From SAR116 cluster bacterium (lineage in GTDB: Bacteria > Pseudomonadota > Alphaproteobacteria > Puniceispirillales > UBA1172): 5,644 bases of DNA. Positions 1 through 5,644 of the stretch are shown here, piece by piece. Made by a program: the position numbers and the translations under genes. The notes under the pieces are model-generated. The model was given only the letters and a program-made list of their open reading frames with translations. It was not told the origin of the DNA and did no database searches. Position 1 is the first letter of the stretch. The number at the start of each line of letters is the position of its first letter. The DNA lies in NCBI GenBank assembly GCA_002691725.1, contig NZIT01000055.1:1-5644 (forward strand). Reading direction: 5' to 3'.

Positions 1-215
1 GCAATGCTGGTCGGCGCCATATTTTTATCAGCTAAAAAGCCAAGAAAGGCACGCGCATGATGGCGGTCAAATTGATCTAAGGGGCATGATCTATCATCAA
101 GAAAGCCTAGCCAGACTTTGACATCACGGGCATAAGCCTCACATGTTTTTGGTGAAGATCGGCGTTCCCGTTCAAGCCATTCAAGCCAGACATCGAGAAC
201 AGATGTTACCGTCAT
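1..215 (-). CDS. xerC: Tyrosine recombinase XerC, N-terminal part (runs off the window at base 1)
   Basis: Site-specific tyrosine recombinase that, with XerD, resolves chromosome dimers at dif during cell division; cytoplasmic and DNA-binding. Only the first 71 residues are inside the window. My reverse-strand translation begins MTVTSVLDVWLEWLERERRS and continues with SPKTCEAYARDVKVWLGFLD. The pattern ER-x-SPKT-x-x-AY-x-RD followed by FL is the hallmark of the Xer N-terminal SAM-like core-binding domain. The catalytic domain (R-K-H-R-Y residues) would lie beyond base 1 and cannot be checked. The start ATG (215-213) overlaps the stop of the upstream DUF484 gene as ATGA, which supports this start and suggests translational coupling. 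XerC rather than XerD is inferred from the DUF484 neighbour, a common pairing in proteobacteria; the N-terminal sequence alone does not fully separate the two. Confidence 0.85.
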   Translation of the reverse strand, partial: MTVTSVLDVWLEWLERERRSSPKTCEAYARDVKVWLGFLDDRSCPLDQFDRHHARAFLGFLADKNMAPTSI

Positions 216-808
216 GATCTTCGGTTTGGGCTGGTCTGTGGCCGTGCCAATAAGGCGACAGCAATTTTCATGACTAACTGCTCTAGTAAATCTGTCCCAT
301 GACTAGCAGTAAAGCTATTGGTCTCTTTGCCAGCGAGCATAAGCAGCGCCGCGCCCGTTATCCCGGGCAGGTCTTCGGGCAGGCGAACAAAGGCAACACT
401 TTTGGGATGGGCTATATTGACCATATCACATACCGCTTGTTGAGCGGAATTAAGCGGCCCTAAAAACATCCCATTATCACGCGTTAGTTTATTTAATTCA
501 GCCGCTGTTATAACGCTAACATGGCTTAGAGCAGCAAAGCCACTATCAGGACTAACCAACAGTCGTGCCGCCGCTACATCAAGGATTTCAGGCAAATGGC
601 TGGCAATAGCCGTAGTGATATCATCTTGGCTAATGGCGGCAAGCAAGATCAGATCAGCATGATAAAGCCGCAAGATAGCATCACGATTTGCCAAGCTGTT
701 TTCGATCAGAATCTTATGTTGCCGTTTGATATCGCGCATGGCTTCTTGCGCTTTCAATGTTAGCGTATGGTTAAGATCAATAACTCTAGCCTTATCTTTA
801 TCTGTCAT
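212..808 (-). CDS. DUF484 family protein (GAF-like), function unknown
   Basis: A 198-residue protein of the DUF484 family (Pfam PF04340), whose function is not established. The first 55 or so residues are charged and probably helical (possible coiled coil, containing MRDIKRQHKILIENSLANRD). The rest looks like a GAF-type fold: the segment near 114-120 reads GMFLGPL, and near 152-178 GAALLMLAG is followed by SFTASHGTDLLEQL, resembling the family's usual G-x-LALGS...F-x-x-GxGTxxL ending. No signal peptide or membrane segment is evident. It may be slightly shorter than many family members. An AAGG element six bases before the ATG supports the start. The gene lies 69 bases downstream of tal on the same strand and overlaps xerC by four bases (ATGA), so it is probably co-transcribed with xerC. 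A ligand-sensing or regulatory role would be a guess based only on the GAF-like fold. Confidence 0.85.
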   Translation of the reverse strand: MTDKDKARVIDLNHTLTLKAQEAMRDIKRQHKILIENSLANRDAILRLYHADLILLAAISQDDITTAIASHLPEILDVAAARLLVSPDSGFAALSHVSVITAAELNKLTRDNGMFLGPLNSAQQAVCDMVNIAHPKSVAFVRLPEDLPGITGAALLMLAGKETNSFTASHGTDLLEQLVMKIAVALLARPQTSPNRRS

Positions 809-877
809 CAGTTGCCTTGCTTAATGTCTTAATCCTTCAATCCCCCAATCCTTAAATCAGGGCATATCGCCCCGGCC

Positions 878-1531
878 TTACAATATGGATTGTCCGGTTT
901 TTTCCCAATCACTAGTAAAGGCGGCAAGCCCTTTATCGGTAAGCGGATGTTTGAACATGGCGGTGATAACTTGCGGTGGAACAGTCGCCACATCAGCGCC
1001 TAACATGGCGGCATCAACAACATGCTGAACGCCGCGCACTGACGCCACCAGCACCTCTGTCTCTATCCCATAATTGGCATAGATTGTGACAATTTCCTCA
1101 ATCAATGTCATGCCATCACTGCCGATATCATCGAGTCTGCCAACAAAAGGTGAGATAAATGTCGCGCCTGCTTTGGCCGCCAGTAACGCCTGTGCCGCCG
1201 AAAAACATAGCGTCACATTGACCATTATGCCTTGATCACTTAGCGCTTTACAGGTCAGTAATCCGGCTTCGGTCAGGGGAACTTTAACCGCCACATTTTC
1301 GGAAATAGCGGCGAGTTTCAGCCCTTCTTTAAGCATGGTGTCGGCGTCTGTTGCTGTCACTTCGGCGCTAACAGGGCCGTCCACCAAGTCACAAATCTCA
1401 GCAATCGTTTCTAACAGGTTGCGCCCTGATTTGGCAATCAGCGATGGATTAGTTGTCACGCCATCAACAAATCCTGTGTCTTTTAAGGCTTTGATCTCAT
1501 CTATATTGGCGGTATCAAGGAAAAGTTTCAT
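878..1531 (-). CDS. tal: Transaldolase of the small TalC/FSA-like subfamily
   Basis: A 217-residue class I aldolase-type enzyme, the full length of the small transaldolase/fructose-6-phosphate aldolase (FSA) subfamily. Transaldolase moves a dihydroxyacetone unit between sugar phosphates in the non-oxidative pentose phosphate pathway, in the cytoplasm. Visible landmarks are LFLDTAN with Asp6, GVTTNPSL with Asn28, the Schiff-base lysine Lys83 in VAVKVPLT, and [11 protein letters not shown] at 127-137. Two positions that distinguish transaldolases from E. coli FSA carry the transaldolase residue: Glu57 (FSA has Gln59) and Phe129 (FSA has Tyr131). The common automatic label 'fructose-6-phosphate aldolase' is therefore less likely. 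An AAAGGA ribosome binding site ends ten bases before the ATG. The gene diverges from priA across a 120-base spacer and leads the tal-DUF484-xerC group. Family assignment is firm; substrate preference is inferred. Confidence 0.92.
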   Translation of the reverse strand: MKLFLDTANIDEIKALKDTGFVDGVTTNPSLIAKSGRNLLETIAEICDLVDGPVSAEVTATDADTMLKEGLKLAAISENVAVKVPLTEAGLLTCKALSDQGIMVNVTLCFSAAQALLAAKAGATFISPFVGRLDDIGSDGMTLIEEIVTIYANYGIETEVLVASVRGVQHVVDAAMLGADVATVPPQVITAMFKHPLTDKGLAAFTSDWEKTGQSIL

Positions 1532-1651
1532 GCGTCAAGTATCCTTTAGTTTGCGCTTGTCGTTGCTATTAATCCATATTAGCCCAAGACATCAGAAAGT
1601 GCTAGCCTGCTACTATGCTGACTGAGACAAAGGTGAAGGAATAAAACGGCG
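1532..1651. promoter_or_regulatory. Divergent spacer between tal and priA, presumably holding both promoters
   Basis: The spacer separates two divergently read genes, so it should contain both promoters. I see no strong consensus pair. For priA, TACTAT at 1611-1616 is an acceptable -10, but its best upstream partner (AAGACA, 1586-1591) is weak with a 19-base spacer. For tal, TTAATA on the minus strand near 1567-1572 is a possible -10 without a good -35. An imperfect 19-base palindrome (1565-1583, GCTA...TAGC arms) overlaps that region. The priA ribosome binding site GAAGGA lies at 1635-1640, eleven bases before the ATG. Confidence 0.35.
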
Positions 1652-3862
1652 ATGTCATCTCATGCCCCACAAGTCGTAGAAATTATCCCAGAGAAGACAC
1701 CGATCAGGGTTGTTCCGGCAACGGCCTTACCGCATCTGGACGGGGCTTTGAGTTATCGCTGTGAGACGCCTTTGCATATTGGCCAGCTAGTAGCAACGCC
1801 TCTCGGCAAGCGTCAGGTTGTTGGCCTGGTTATTGGGCGGGCAGATGCTAGCGCGGCGATGACATTAAAGACTGTGACGCCGTTTCATGCGGATTATCAT
1901 CTCATCCCTGAGATGCAGCAATTTTTAGACTGGGTGGCAAAATGGTATTTGGAAAAGCCTGGATTAGTTCTGAAGATGGCAAGCTCTGTGCCATCGGCGC
2001 TGAAAGATGATGCGCTGTCGATAGGCTATCATGCGATTGCCTCACCTGATCAGGCGAAAACCGCACGGCGGCAGAGTATTCTTGCTGAACTGGCTGGTAA
2101 AGTGCCGGAAACCCTATCAGCGATCCGCGCCATGACGGGCGCCACAGCCAGCACGATTAAAGCCATGTGTGATGATGGTCTGCTGGCGGCGGTTCCTATG
2201 ACGCCTGATAACAGCGCCAATCTGCTGGATCATATGACAATCCAGGATCGTCTGAAAAGCCTGAAAGATGAGCAAAGTACCGCTGCAAAAACCTTGGCCA
2301 AAGCGGTCACCGCCAAGCAGTATAGCGCATTTTTACTTGATGGAGTGACAGGGTCAGGCAAGACAGAGGTCTATTTTGAGGCCGTTGCCGCCGCCTTGAA
2401 AGCTGGCCGTCAGGCGTTGATCTTACTGCCTGAGATTGCCTTATCACAAGCCTTTGAGCGACGCTGTTATGAGCGGTTTGGATTTCGCCCTGGAATGTGG
2501 CATTCGGGGCTGACTGATAGTCGCCGCCGCGCTGTATGGCGTGATGCTATTCGCGGTAAGCCGATGATTGTGGCAGGAGCGAGGTCTGCCTTATTCCTGC
2601 CTTTCAAAAATCCGGGGGTGATTATCGTTGATGAGGAGCATGAGCAAAGCTTTCGCCAGCAAGATGGCGTCCGCTATCATGCTCGTGATATGGCGGTTCT
2701 GCGTGCCCATTTAAGCCAGATACCTGTCATTCTGTCATCGGCGACGCCATCACTCGAATCGCTGGTTAACGCGGAGCAGGGGAAATATCATCATATCAGG
2801 CTAATGTCGCGTTACGGGGCGGCAGGGATGCCAGATATGGCCTTGATTGATCTTGGCAAGACGCCAGCTGAACGCCGCCGTTGGCTGTCACCGCCTTTGG
2901 TTGATGCGATCAGCAAGGCGCTGGAGCAGAAAGAACAAGTGCTGTTATTTCTTAATCGCCGTGGCTATGCGCCGATGTCATTATGCTTATCCTGTCGGGA
3001 AAGGATCGTTTGTCCGAATTGCTCGGCTTGGCTAGTTACCCATAAATCAGCCGGTGAATTGCGCTGTCATCATTGTGGACATAACAGCCAGTTCCCGTCG
3101 ATTTGCCCAAGTTGTCAGACCGAAGGCATGATTATGTCCTGCGGCCCCGGGGTTGAACGGCTGGCCGAGGAGGTCACTATTCGCTTTCCAGAGGCTCGGC
3201 AAGGGATATTTTCAAGTGATGCGATCACCACACCAGCCTTGGCGGAGCAATTTTTCAATGCTGTCCATAATGATGAGATTGATATCATCATCGGCACGCA
3301 GATGGTGGCTAAGGGGCATCATTTTCCGGATTTGACCTTGGTTGGCGTGGTTGACGCGGATTTGGGGCTTGGTGGTGCCGATTTACGAGGCGGGGAGCTA
3401 AGCTGGCAGTTGCTGACGCAAGTTGCTGGGCGGGCTGGACGTGCGGAACGCCCGGGCAAGGTTCTGCTGCAAACCGCTATGCCTCAGTCGGCGGTGTTGC
3501 AAAGTTTGATCCATGATGACAGAGATGGCTTTATAGAGGCAGAAAAAGCCGCCCGCCAAGACGCCGCTATGCCGCCATATGGACGTTTAGCGGCAGTTAT
3601 CCTGTCAGGTCGGGATGAGGCGCGTTTAATGATAATCGCGCGGCAGATGGTTGACCACTGGCCGAATTTCGATGGCGTCACGTTATTAGGGCCAGCACCA
3701 GCGCCACTACGCTTACTGCGGCGCAATTATCGCGTCCGATTCTTGCTAAAATCAGAACGAGATGTAAACTTACAGCGTGTGATCACATCATGGCTGGCGG
3801 CGATATCAATCCCATCAGCCGTCAGCTGTCAGGTCGATATTGATCCGGTCAGTTTCTTTTAA
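1652..3862 (+). CDS. priA: Replication restart helicase PriA (primosomal protein N')
   Basis: A 736-residue superfamily 2 DNA helicase that recognises stalled or collapsed replication forks and starts DnaB reloading; cytoplasmic. Domains in order: the N-terminal 3'-DNA-end binding domain and winged-helix region (about 15-200); helicase lobe 1 with Walker A GVTGSGKT (231-238), the DEEH box (327-330) followed by the QQDGVRYHARD segment, and SSATPS (362-367); a zinc region with eight cysteines in four CxxC pairs (445/448, 454/457, 472/475, 485/488), enough for two zinc ions; helicase lobe 2 with GTQMVAKGHHFPDL (548-561) and QVAGRAGR (590-597); and a C-terminal domain with LLGPAPAPLRLLRRNYR (678-694). 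All key residues are present and the length is normal for the family. GAAGGA eleven bases upstream supports the start. It stands alone on its strand until atpH, 209 bases further on. Identification is secure. Confidence 0.97.
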   Translation: MSSHAPQVVEIIPEKTPIRVVPATALPHLDGALSYRCETPLHIGQLVATPLGKRQVVGLVIGRADASAAMTLKTVTPFHADYHLIPEMQQFLDWVAKWYLEKPGLVLKMASSVPSALKDDALSIGYHAIASPDQAKTARRQSILAELAGKVPETLSAIRAMTGATASTIKAMCDDGLLAAVPMTPDNSANLLDHMTIQDRLKSLKDEQSTAAKTLAKAVTAKQYSAFLLDGVTGSGKTEVYFEAVAAALKAGRQALILLPEIALSQAFERRCYERFGFRPGMWHSGLTDSRRRAVWRDAIRGKPMIVAGARSALFLPFKNPGVIIVDEEHEQSFRQQDGVRYHARDMAVLRAHLSQIPVILSSATPSLESLVNAEQGKYHHIRLMSRYGAAGMPDMALIDLGKTPAERRRWLSPPLVDAISKALEQKEQVLLFLNRRGYAPMSLCLSCRERIVCPNCSAWLVTHKSAGELRCHHCGHNSQFPSICPSCQTEGMIMSCGPGVERLAEEVTIRFPEARQGIFSSDAITTPALAEQFFNAVHNDEIDIIIGTQMVAKGHHFPDLTLVGVVDADLGLGGADLRGGELSWQLLTQVAGRAGRAERPGKVLLQTAMPQSAVLQSLIHDDRDGFIEAEKAARQDAAMPPYGRLAAVILSGRDEARLMIIARQMVDHWPNFDGVTLLGPAPAPLRLLRRNYRVRFLLKSERDVNLQRVITSWLAAISIPSAVSCQVDIDPVSFF

Positions 3863-3939
3863 GGCTGATTCCCTCATAATGGTGTGGTTTTGGCAAAAGA
3901 AATTGGTCATTTTGCCGCTGATTGCTTAAAAACATCGCA

Positions 3940-3969
3940 TTGATCTTGCTTTAGCGTTTTTCCTATGAT
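3940..3969 (+). promoter_or_regulatory. Candidate sigma-70 promoter of the atp operon
   Basis: TTGATC (3940-3945, four of six matches to TTGACA) and TATGAT (3964-3969, five of six matches to TATAAT) are separated by 18 bases. This is the best promoter-like pair in the window, and it points at atpH. Transcription would start near 3976, giving a leader of roughly 95 bases. The assignment rests only on consensus match and position. Confidence 0.55.
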
Positions 3970-4004
3970 AGCAACCATCTCAACAAGTGTTCTGATATTA
4001 ATCA

Positions 4005-4046
4005 GGTCAGGTAATTGTGTGATATTCTTCTAAACAATTGCTGACC
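4005..4046 (+). promoter_or_regulatory. Imperfect hairpin in the leader of atpH
   Basis: GGTCAG (4005-4010) pairs exactly with CTGACC (4041-4046). Inside it, AATTG (4013-4017) pairs with CAATT (4035-4039), with a T4012-G4040 wobble and one bulged base (G4011), leaving a 17-base loop. The structure ends ten bases before the GGAGG of atpH. No T-run follows, so it is not a terminator; effects on mRNA stability or translation are inference. The upstream arm overlaps the right half of a small alternative stem (CTGAT 3992-3996 with ATCAG 4001-4005) by one base. Confidence 0.5.
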
Positions 4047-4055
4047 AATTTGGCC

Positions 4056-4060
4056 GGAGG
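4056..4060 (+). promoter_or_regulatory. Ribosome binding site of atpH
   Basis: GGAGG is the strongest Shine-Dalgarno match in the window, eleven bases before the ATG at 4072. The distance is slightly long but similar to that seen at priA (eleven) and tal (ten). It supports the chosen atpH start. Confidence 0.75.
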
Positions 4061-4071
4061 ATTACCGCTCC

Positions 4072-4623
4072 ATGTCATCAAGTGCTGGTTTAGCCAAACG
4101 TTACGTTAAAGCTCTGTTTGAGCTTGCTGACTCTATGGGTAAAATAGATATTATTGCCCGTAACTTTGCCGATATGGAAACTATGATCAGCGAATTTGAT
4201 GATTTGCGTGATGTTATCCTGTCCTCAGCTATGAGCCGTGATGATCAAGCCAGGATTATGCAGGCTATCCTTGAGAAATCAGGTGCTGATGATCTGGTGG
4301 TTAAGTTTGTCGGAACAATTTGTCAAAATGGGCGGCTTTTTGCCTTGCCTCAAATGATTACTGTTTTCTTGGCCGATCTGGCCAAACGTCGGGGTGAGAT
4401 TTCGGCAGAAGTCATCTCGGCCGTTCCTCTTGATGCGTCACATGAAAAAGACGTCATGGAAGCGATAGCAAATGTGACTAAGAGTGATAAAATTGCTCTG
4501 GAAACCTCTGTTGACCCTTCTTTGATTGGCGGATTAGTGGTACGTATCGGATCACGCATGATTGATACATCGATCAAAACGAAACTGAACCGGCTTGAAG
4601 CCGCTATGAAGGGTGTTGGGTAA
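4072..4623 (+). CDS. atpH: ATP synthase F1 subunit delta (OSCP family)
   Basis: A 183-residue delta subunit, a normal length for bacteria. It sits on top of the F1 head and ties it to the peripheral stalk (b subunits), so that rotation in F1F0 ATP synthase drives ATP formation on the cytoplasmic face of the inner membrane. The N-terminal helical bundle begins with [12 protein letters not shown] (8-19), the typical family opening. The C-terminal signature [19 protein letters not shown] (147-165), followed by KTKLNRL, is the delta/OSCP motif. GGAGG eleven bases upstream supports the start. As in other alphaproteobacteria, delta is the first gene of the F1 cluster, with no F0 genes before it here. 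Its stop overlaps the atpA start by one base (TAATG), which should couple translation of the two. A candidate promoter and a leader hairpin lie just upstream. Confidence 0.96.
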   Translation: MSSSAGLAKRYVKALFELADSMGKIDIIARNFADMETMISEFDDLRDVILSSAMSRDDQARIMQAILEKSGADDLVVKFVGTICQNGRLFALPQMITVFLADLAKRRGEISAEVISAVPLDASHEKDVMEAIANVTKSDKIALETSVDPSLIGGLVVRIGSRMIDTSIKTKLNRLEAAMKGVG

Positions 4624-5644
4624 TGGACATTCGCGCCGCTGAAATCTCAGCTATTATTAAAGAACAGATTACTAACTTTGGCAGCGAAGCTGAAGTTGCT
4701 GAAGTTGGCCGAGTTTTATCGGTTGGTGACGGTATTGCCAGAGTATACGGCCTCGATGAGGTTCGTGCTGGTGAGATGGTCGAGTTTGACGGCGGCATCA
4801 AAGGCATGGCGCTGAACCTTGAGAGTGATAATGTCGGTATCGTGATCTTTGGTGATGACCGGGCCATTAGCGAAGGCACAATCGTCCGCCGAACAGGCGC
4901 TATTGTTGACGTTCCAACAGGCAAAGGATTGTTGGGTCGGGTTGTTGATGGTCTTGGCAACCCTATTGATGGCAAAGGCCCGATCGAGTCTGAAGCGCGC
5001 CGCCGGGTGGAAGTCAAAGCCCCTGGCATCATGCCGCGAAAATCCGTTCATGAGCCTATGCAAACTGGCCTGAAAGCCATTGATAGCCTTATCCCTATTG
5101 GTCGTGGTCAGCGTGAGCTTATCATTGGCGACAGACAGACAGGCAAAACAGCGATTGCCATTGATGCCTTTATCAATCAGAAATCAGTCAATGATGCCGC
5201 TGGTAAAGATGATAATAAAAAGCTCTTTTGTATTTATGTGGCGGTTGGCCAGAAACGCTCGACCGTGGCGCAAATTGTCCGCACACTCGAAGAAAATGGC
5301 GCGATGGAATATTCGATTGTTGTTGCCGCAACAGCATCAGACCCGGCACCGCTTCAGTTTATTGCTCCATACACCGCTTGTGCGATGGGTGAATATTTCC
5401 GCGATAATGGCATGCATGCTGTCATCGTTTATGATGATTTGTCAAAGCAGGCCGTTGCCTATCGCCAGATGTCATTATTGCTTCGTCGTCCTCCAGGTCG
5501 TGAAGCCTATCCTGGTGATGTGTTCTATTTGCACTCACGTCTATTGGAACGGGCAGCTAAGCTCAATGAAGATAATGGGTTAGGCTCATTAACGGCTCTG
5601 CCCGTTATTGAAACTCAAGGCGGTGACGTGTCGGCGTTTATTCC
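4623..5644 (+). CDS. atpA: ATP synthase F1 subunit alpha, N-terminal 340 residues (cut by window end)
   Basis: Alpha subunit of F1, part of the alpha3beta3 head on the cytoplasmic face of the membrane; it binds nucleotide at non-catalytic sites and contributes an arginine to the catalytic site. My translation is open from ATG 4623 to the window end with no stop or frameshift. It opens [20 protein letters not shown]. Landmarks: beta-barrel domain (about 25-95), [11 protein letters not shown] (107-117), Walker A GDRQTGKT (169-176), [12 protein letters not shown] (207-218), and Walker B-type VIVYDD (267-272) followed by [20 protein letters not shown], a highly conserved alpha-subunit stretch. 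Q172 in the P-loop is the usual alpha-subunit residue at a non-catalytic site. About 340 of a typical 510 or so residues are present. AAGGG at 4609-4613, inside atpH, serves as a ribosome binding site, and the atpH stop overlaps the start as TAATG. The gamma, beta and epsilon genes would be expected beyond the window. Confidence 0.97.
   Translation, partial: MDIRAAEISAIIKEQITNFGSEAEVAEVGRVLSVGDGIARVYGLDEVRAGEMVEFDGGIKGMALNLESDNVGIVIFGDDRAISEGTIVRRTGAIVDVPTGKGLLGRVVDGLGNPIDGKGPIESEARRRVEVKAPGIMPRKSVHEPMQTGLKAIDSLIPIGRGQRELIIGDRQTGKTAIAIDAFINQKSVNDAAGKDDNKKLFCIYVAVGQKRSTVAQIVRTLEENGAMEYSIVVAATASDPAPLQFIAPYTACAMGEYFRDNGMHAVIVYDDLSKQAVAYRQMSLLLRRPPGREAYPGDVFYLHSRLLERAAKLNEDNGLGSLTALPVIETQGGDVSAFI

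Larger units (their letters stand above)
3863..4071. other. priA-atpH intergenic region
   Basis: Non-coding spacer of 209 bases with no convincing open frame. It holds a candidate sigma-70 promoter (3940-3969), a long imperfect hairpin (4005-4046) and the atpH ribosome binding site (4056-4060). A 7-bp stem (GGCAAAA 3892-3898 with TTTTGCC 3910-3916, 11-base loop) follows the priA stop, but no T-run comes after it, so I do not call it an intrinsic terminator. How priA transcription ends is therefore not evident, and some read-through into the atp genes is possible. Confidence 0.7.

Noticed and set aside
860..872. Small GGGC/GCCC hairpin downstream of tal as a terminator
   Set aside because: Only four base pairs, with no T-run on the minus strand after it, and DUF484 follows closely on the same strand.
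1335..1625. 96-codon plus-strand open frame reaching into the tal-priA spacer
   Set aside because: Most of it is antisense to the conserved N-terminal half of tal, and it shows no recognisable domain.
3484..3726. Minus-strand open frame of 80 codons inside priA, with similar short frames at 2847-3035, 3115-3297 and 3153-3335
   Set aside because: All lie within conserved priA coding sequence in other frames and have no independent support.
3892..3916. 7-bp stem with 11-base loop after priA as an intrinsic terminator
   Set aside because: Only three G-C pairs and no T-run follows the stem.
4604..5032. Open frame of 142 codons on the minus strand opposite atpA, plus another at 4716-5063
   Set aside because: The plus strand here encodes clear atpA; the antisense peptides are low-complexity (Ser/Thr/Pro-rich) shadows with no family resemblance.
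4849..5583. Two open plus-strand frames (4849-5073, 5080-5583) that might suggest a frameshifted gene
   Set aside because: Both are out of frame with atpA, which reads without interruption from 4623 to 5644 with all its motifs intact.
1..5644. Mobile element, CRISPR array, tRNA or rRNA gene, or a new defence-type system
   Set aside because: Almost all the sequence is accounted for by six recognisable housekeeping-type genes; no long repeats, transposase fragments, clover-leaf structures or spaced repeat arrays were seen.

Overview
The window looks like an ordinary housekeeping stretch of an alphaproteobacterial chromosome. Three things point there: the ATP synthase operon begins with the delta gene (atpH) followed directly by atpA, with no F0 genes in front; priA lies just upstream of it; and a DUF484 gene sits next to xerC. 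By eye the base composition is intermediate, so a marine lineage such as SAR116 is possible, but I cannot name a genus from the sequence alone.

Layout. Bases 1-1531 hold three genes on the minus strand, read right to left: a small transaldolase-family enzyme (tal), a DUF484 protein, and the N-terminal part of the tyrosine recombinase XerC, which leaves the window at base 1. A 120-base spacer (1532-1651) separates this group from priA, which runs the other way (1652-3862) and encodes the complete replication-restart helicase. A 209-base spacer (3863-4071) follows. It holds a plausible sigma-70 promoter and a long imperfect hairpin just ahead of the atpH ribosome binding site. Then come atpH (complete) and atpA (first 340 codons, cut by the window end), whose stop and start codons overlap by one base.

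How the genes fit together. XerC resolves chromosome dimers and PriA reloads the replisome at stalled forks, so chromosome-maintenance genes flank the metabolic tal gene. AtpH and AtpA are the stator-linking delta subunit and the nucleotide-binding alpha subunit of F1 ATP synthase. DUF484 has no established role; its 4-base overlap with xerC suggests translational coupling.

I found no mobile element, CRISPR array, RNA gene or clearly new system. The observations most worth a second look are the structured leader of the atp operon and the active-site residues of the aldolase-family protein, which favour transaldolase over the often-assigned fructose-6-phosphate aldolase. All visible genes have intact reading frames.
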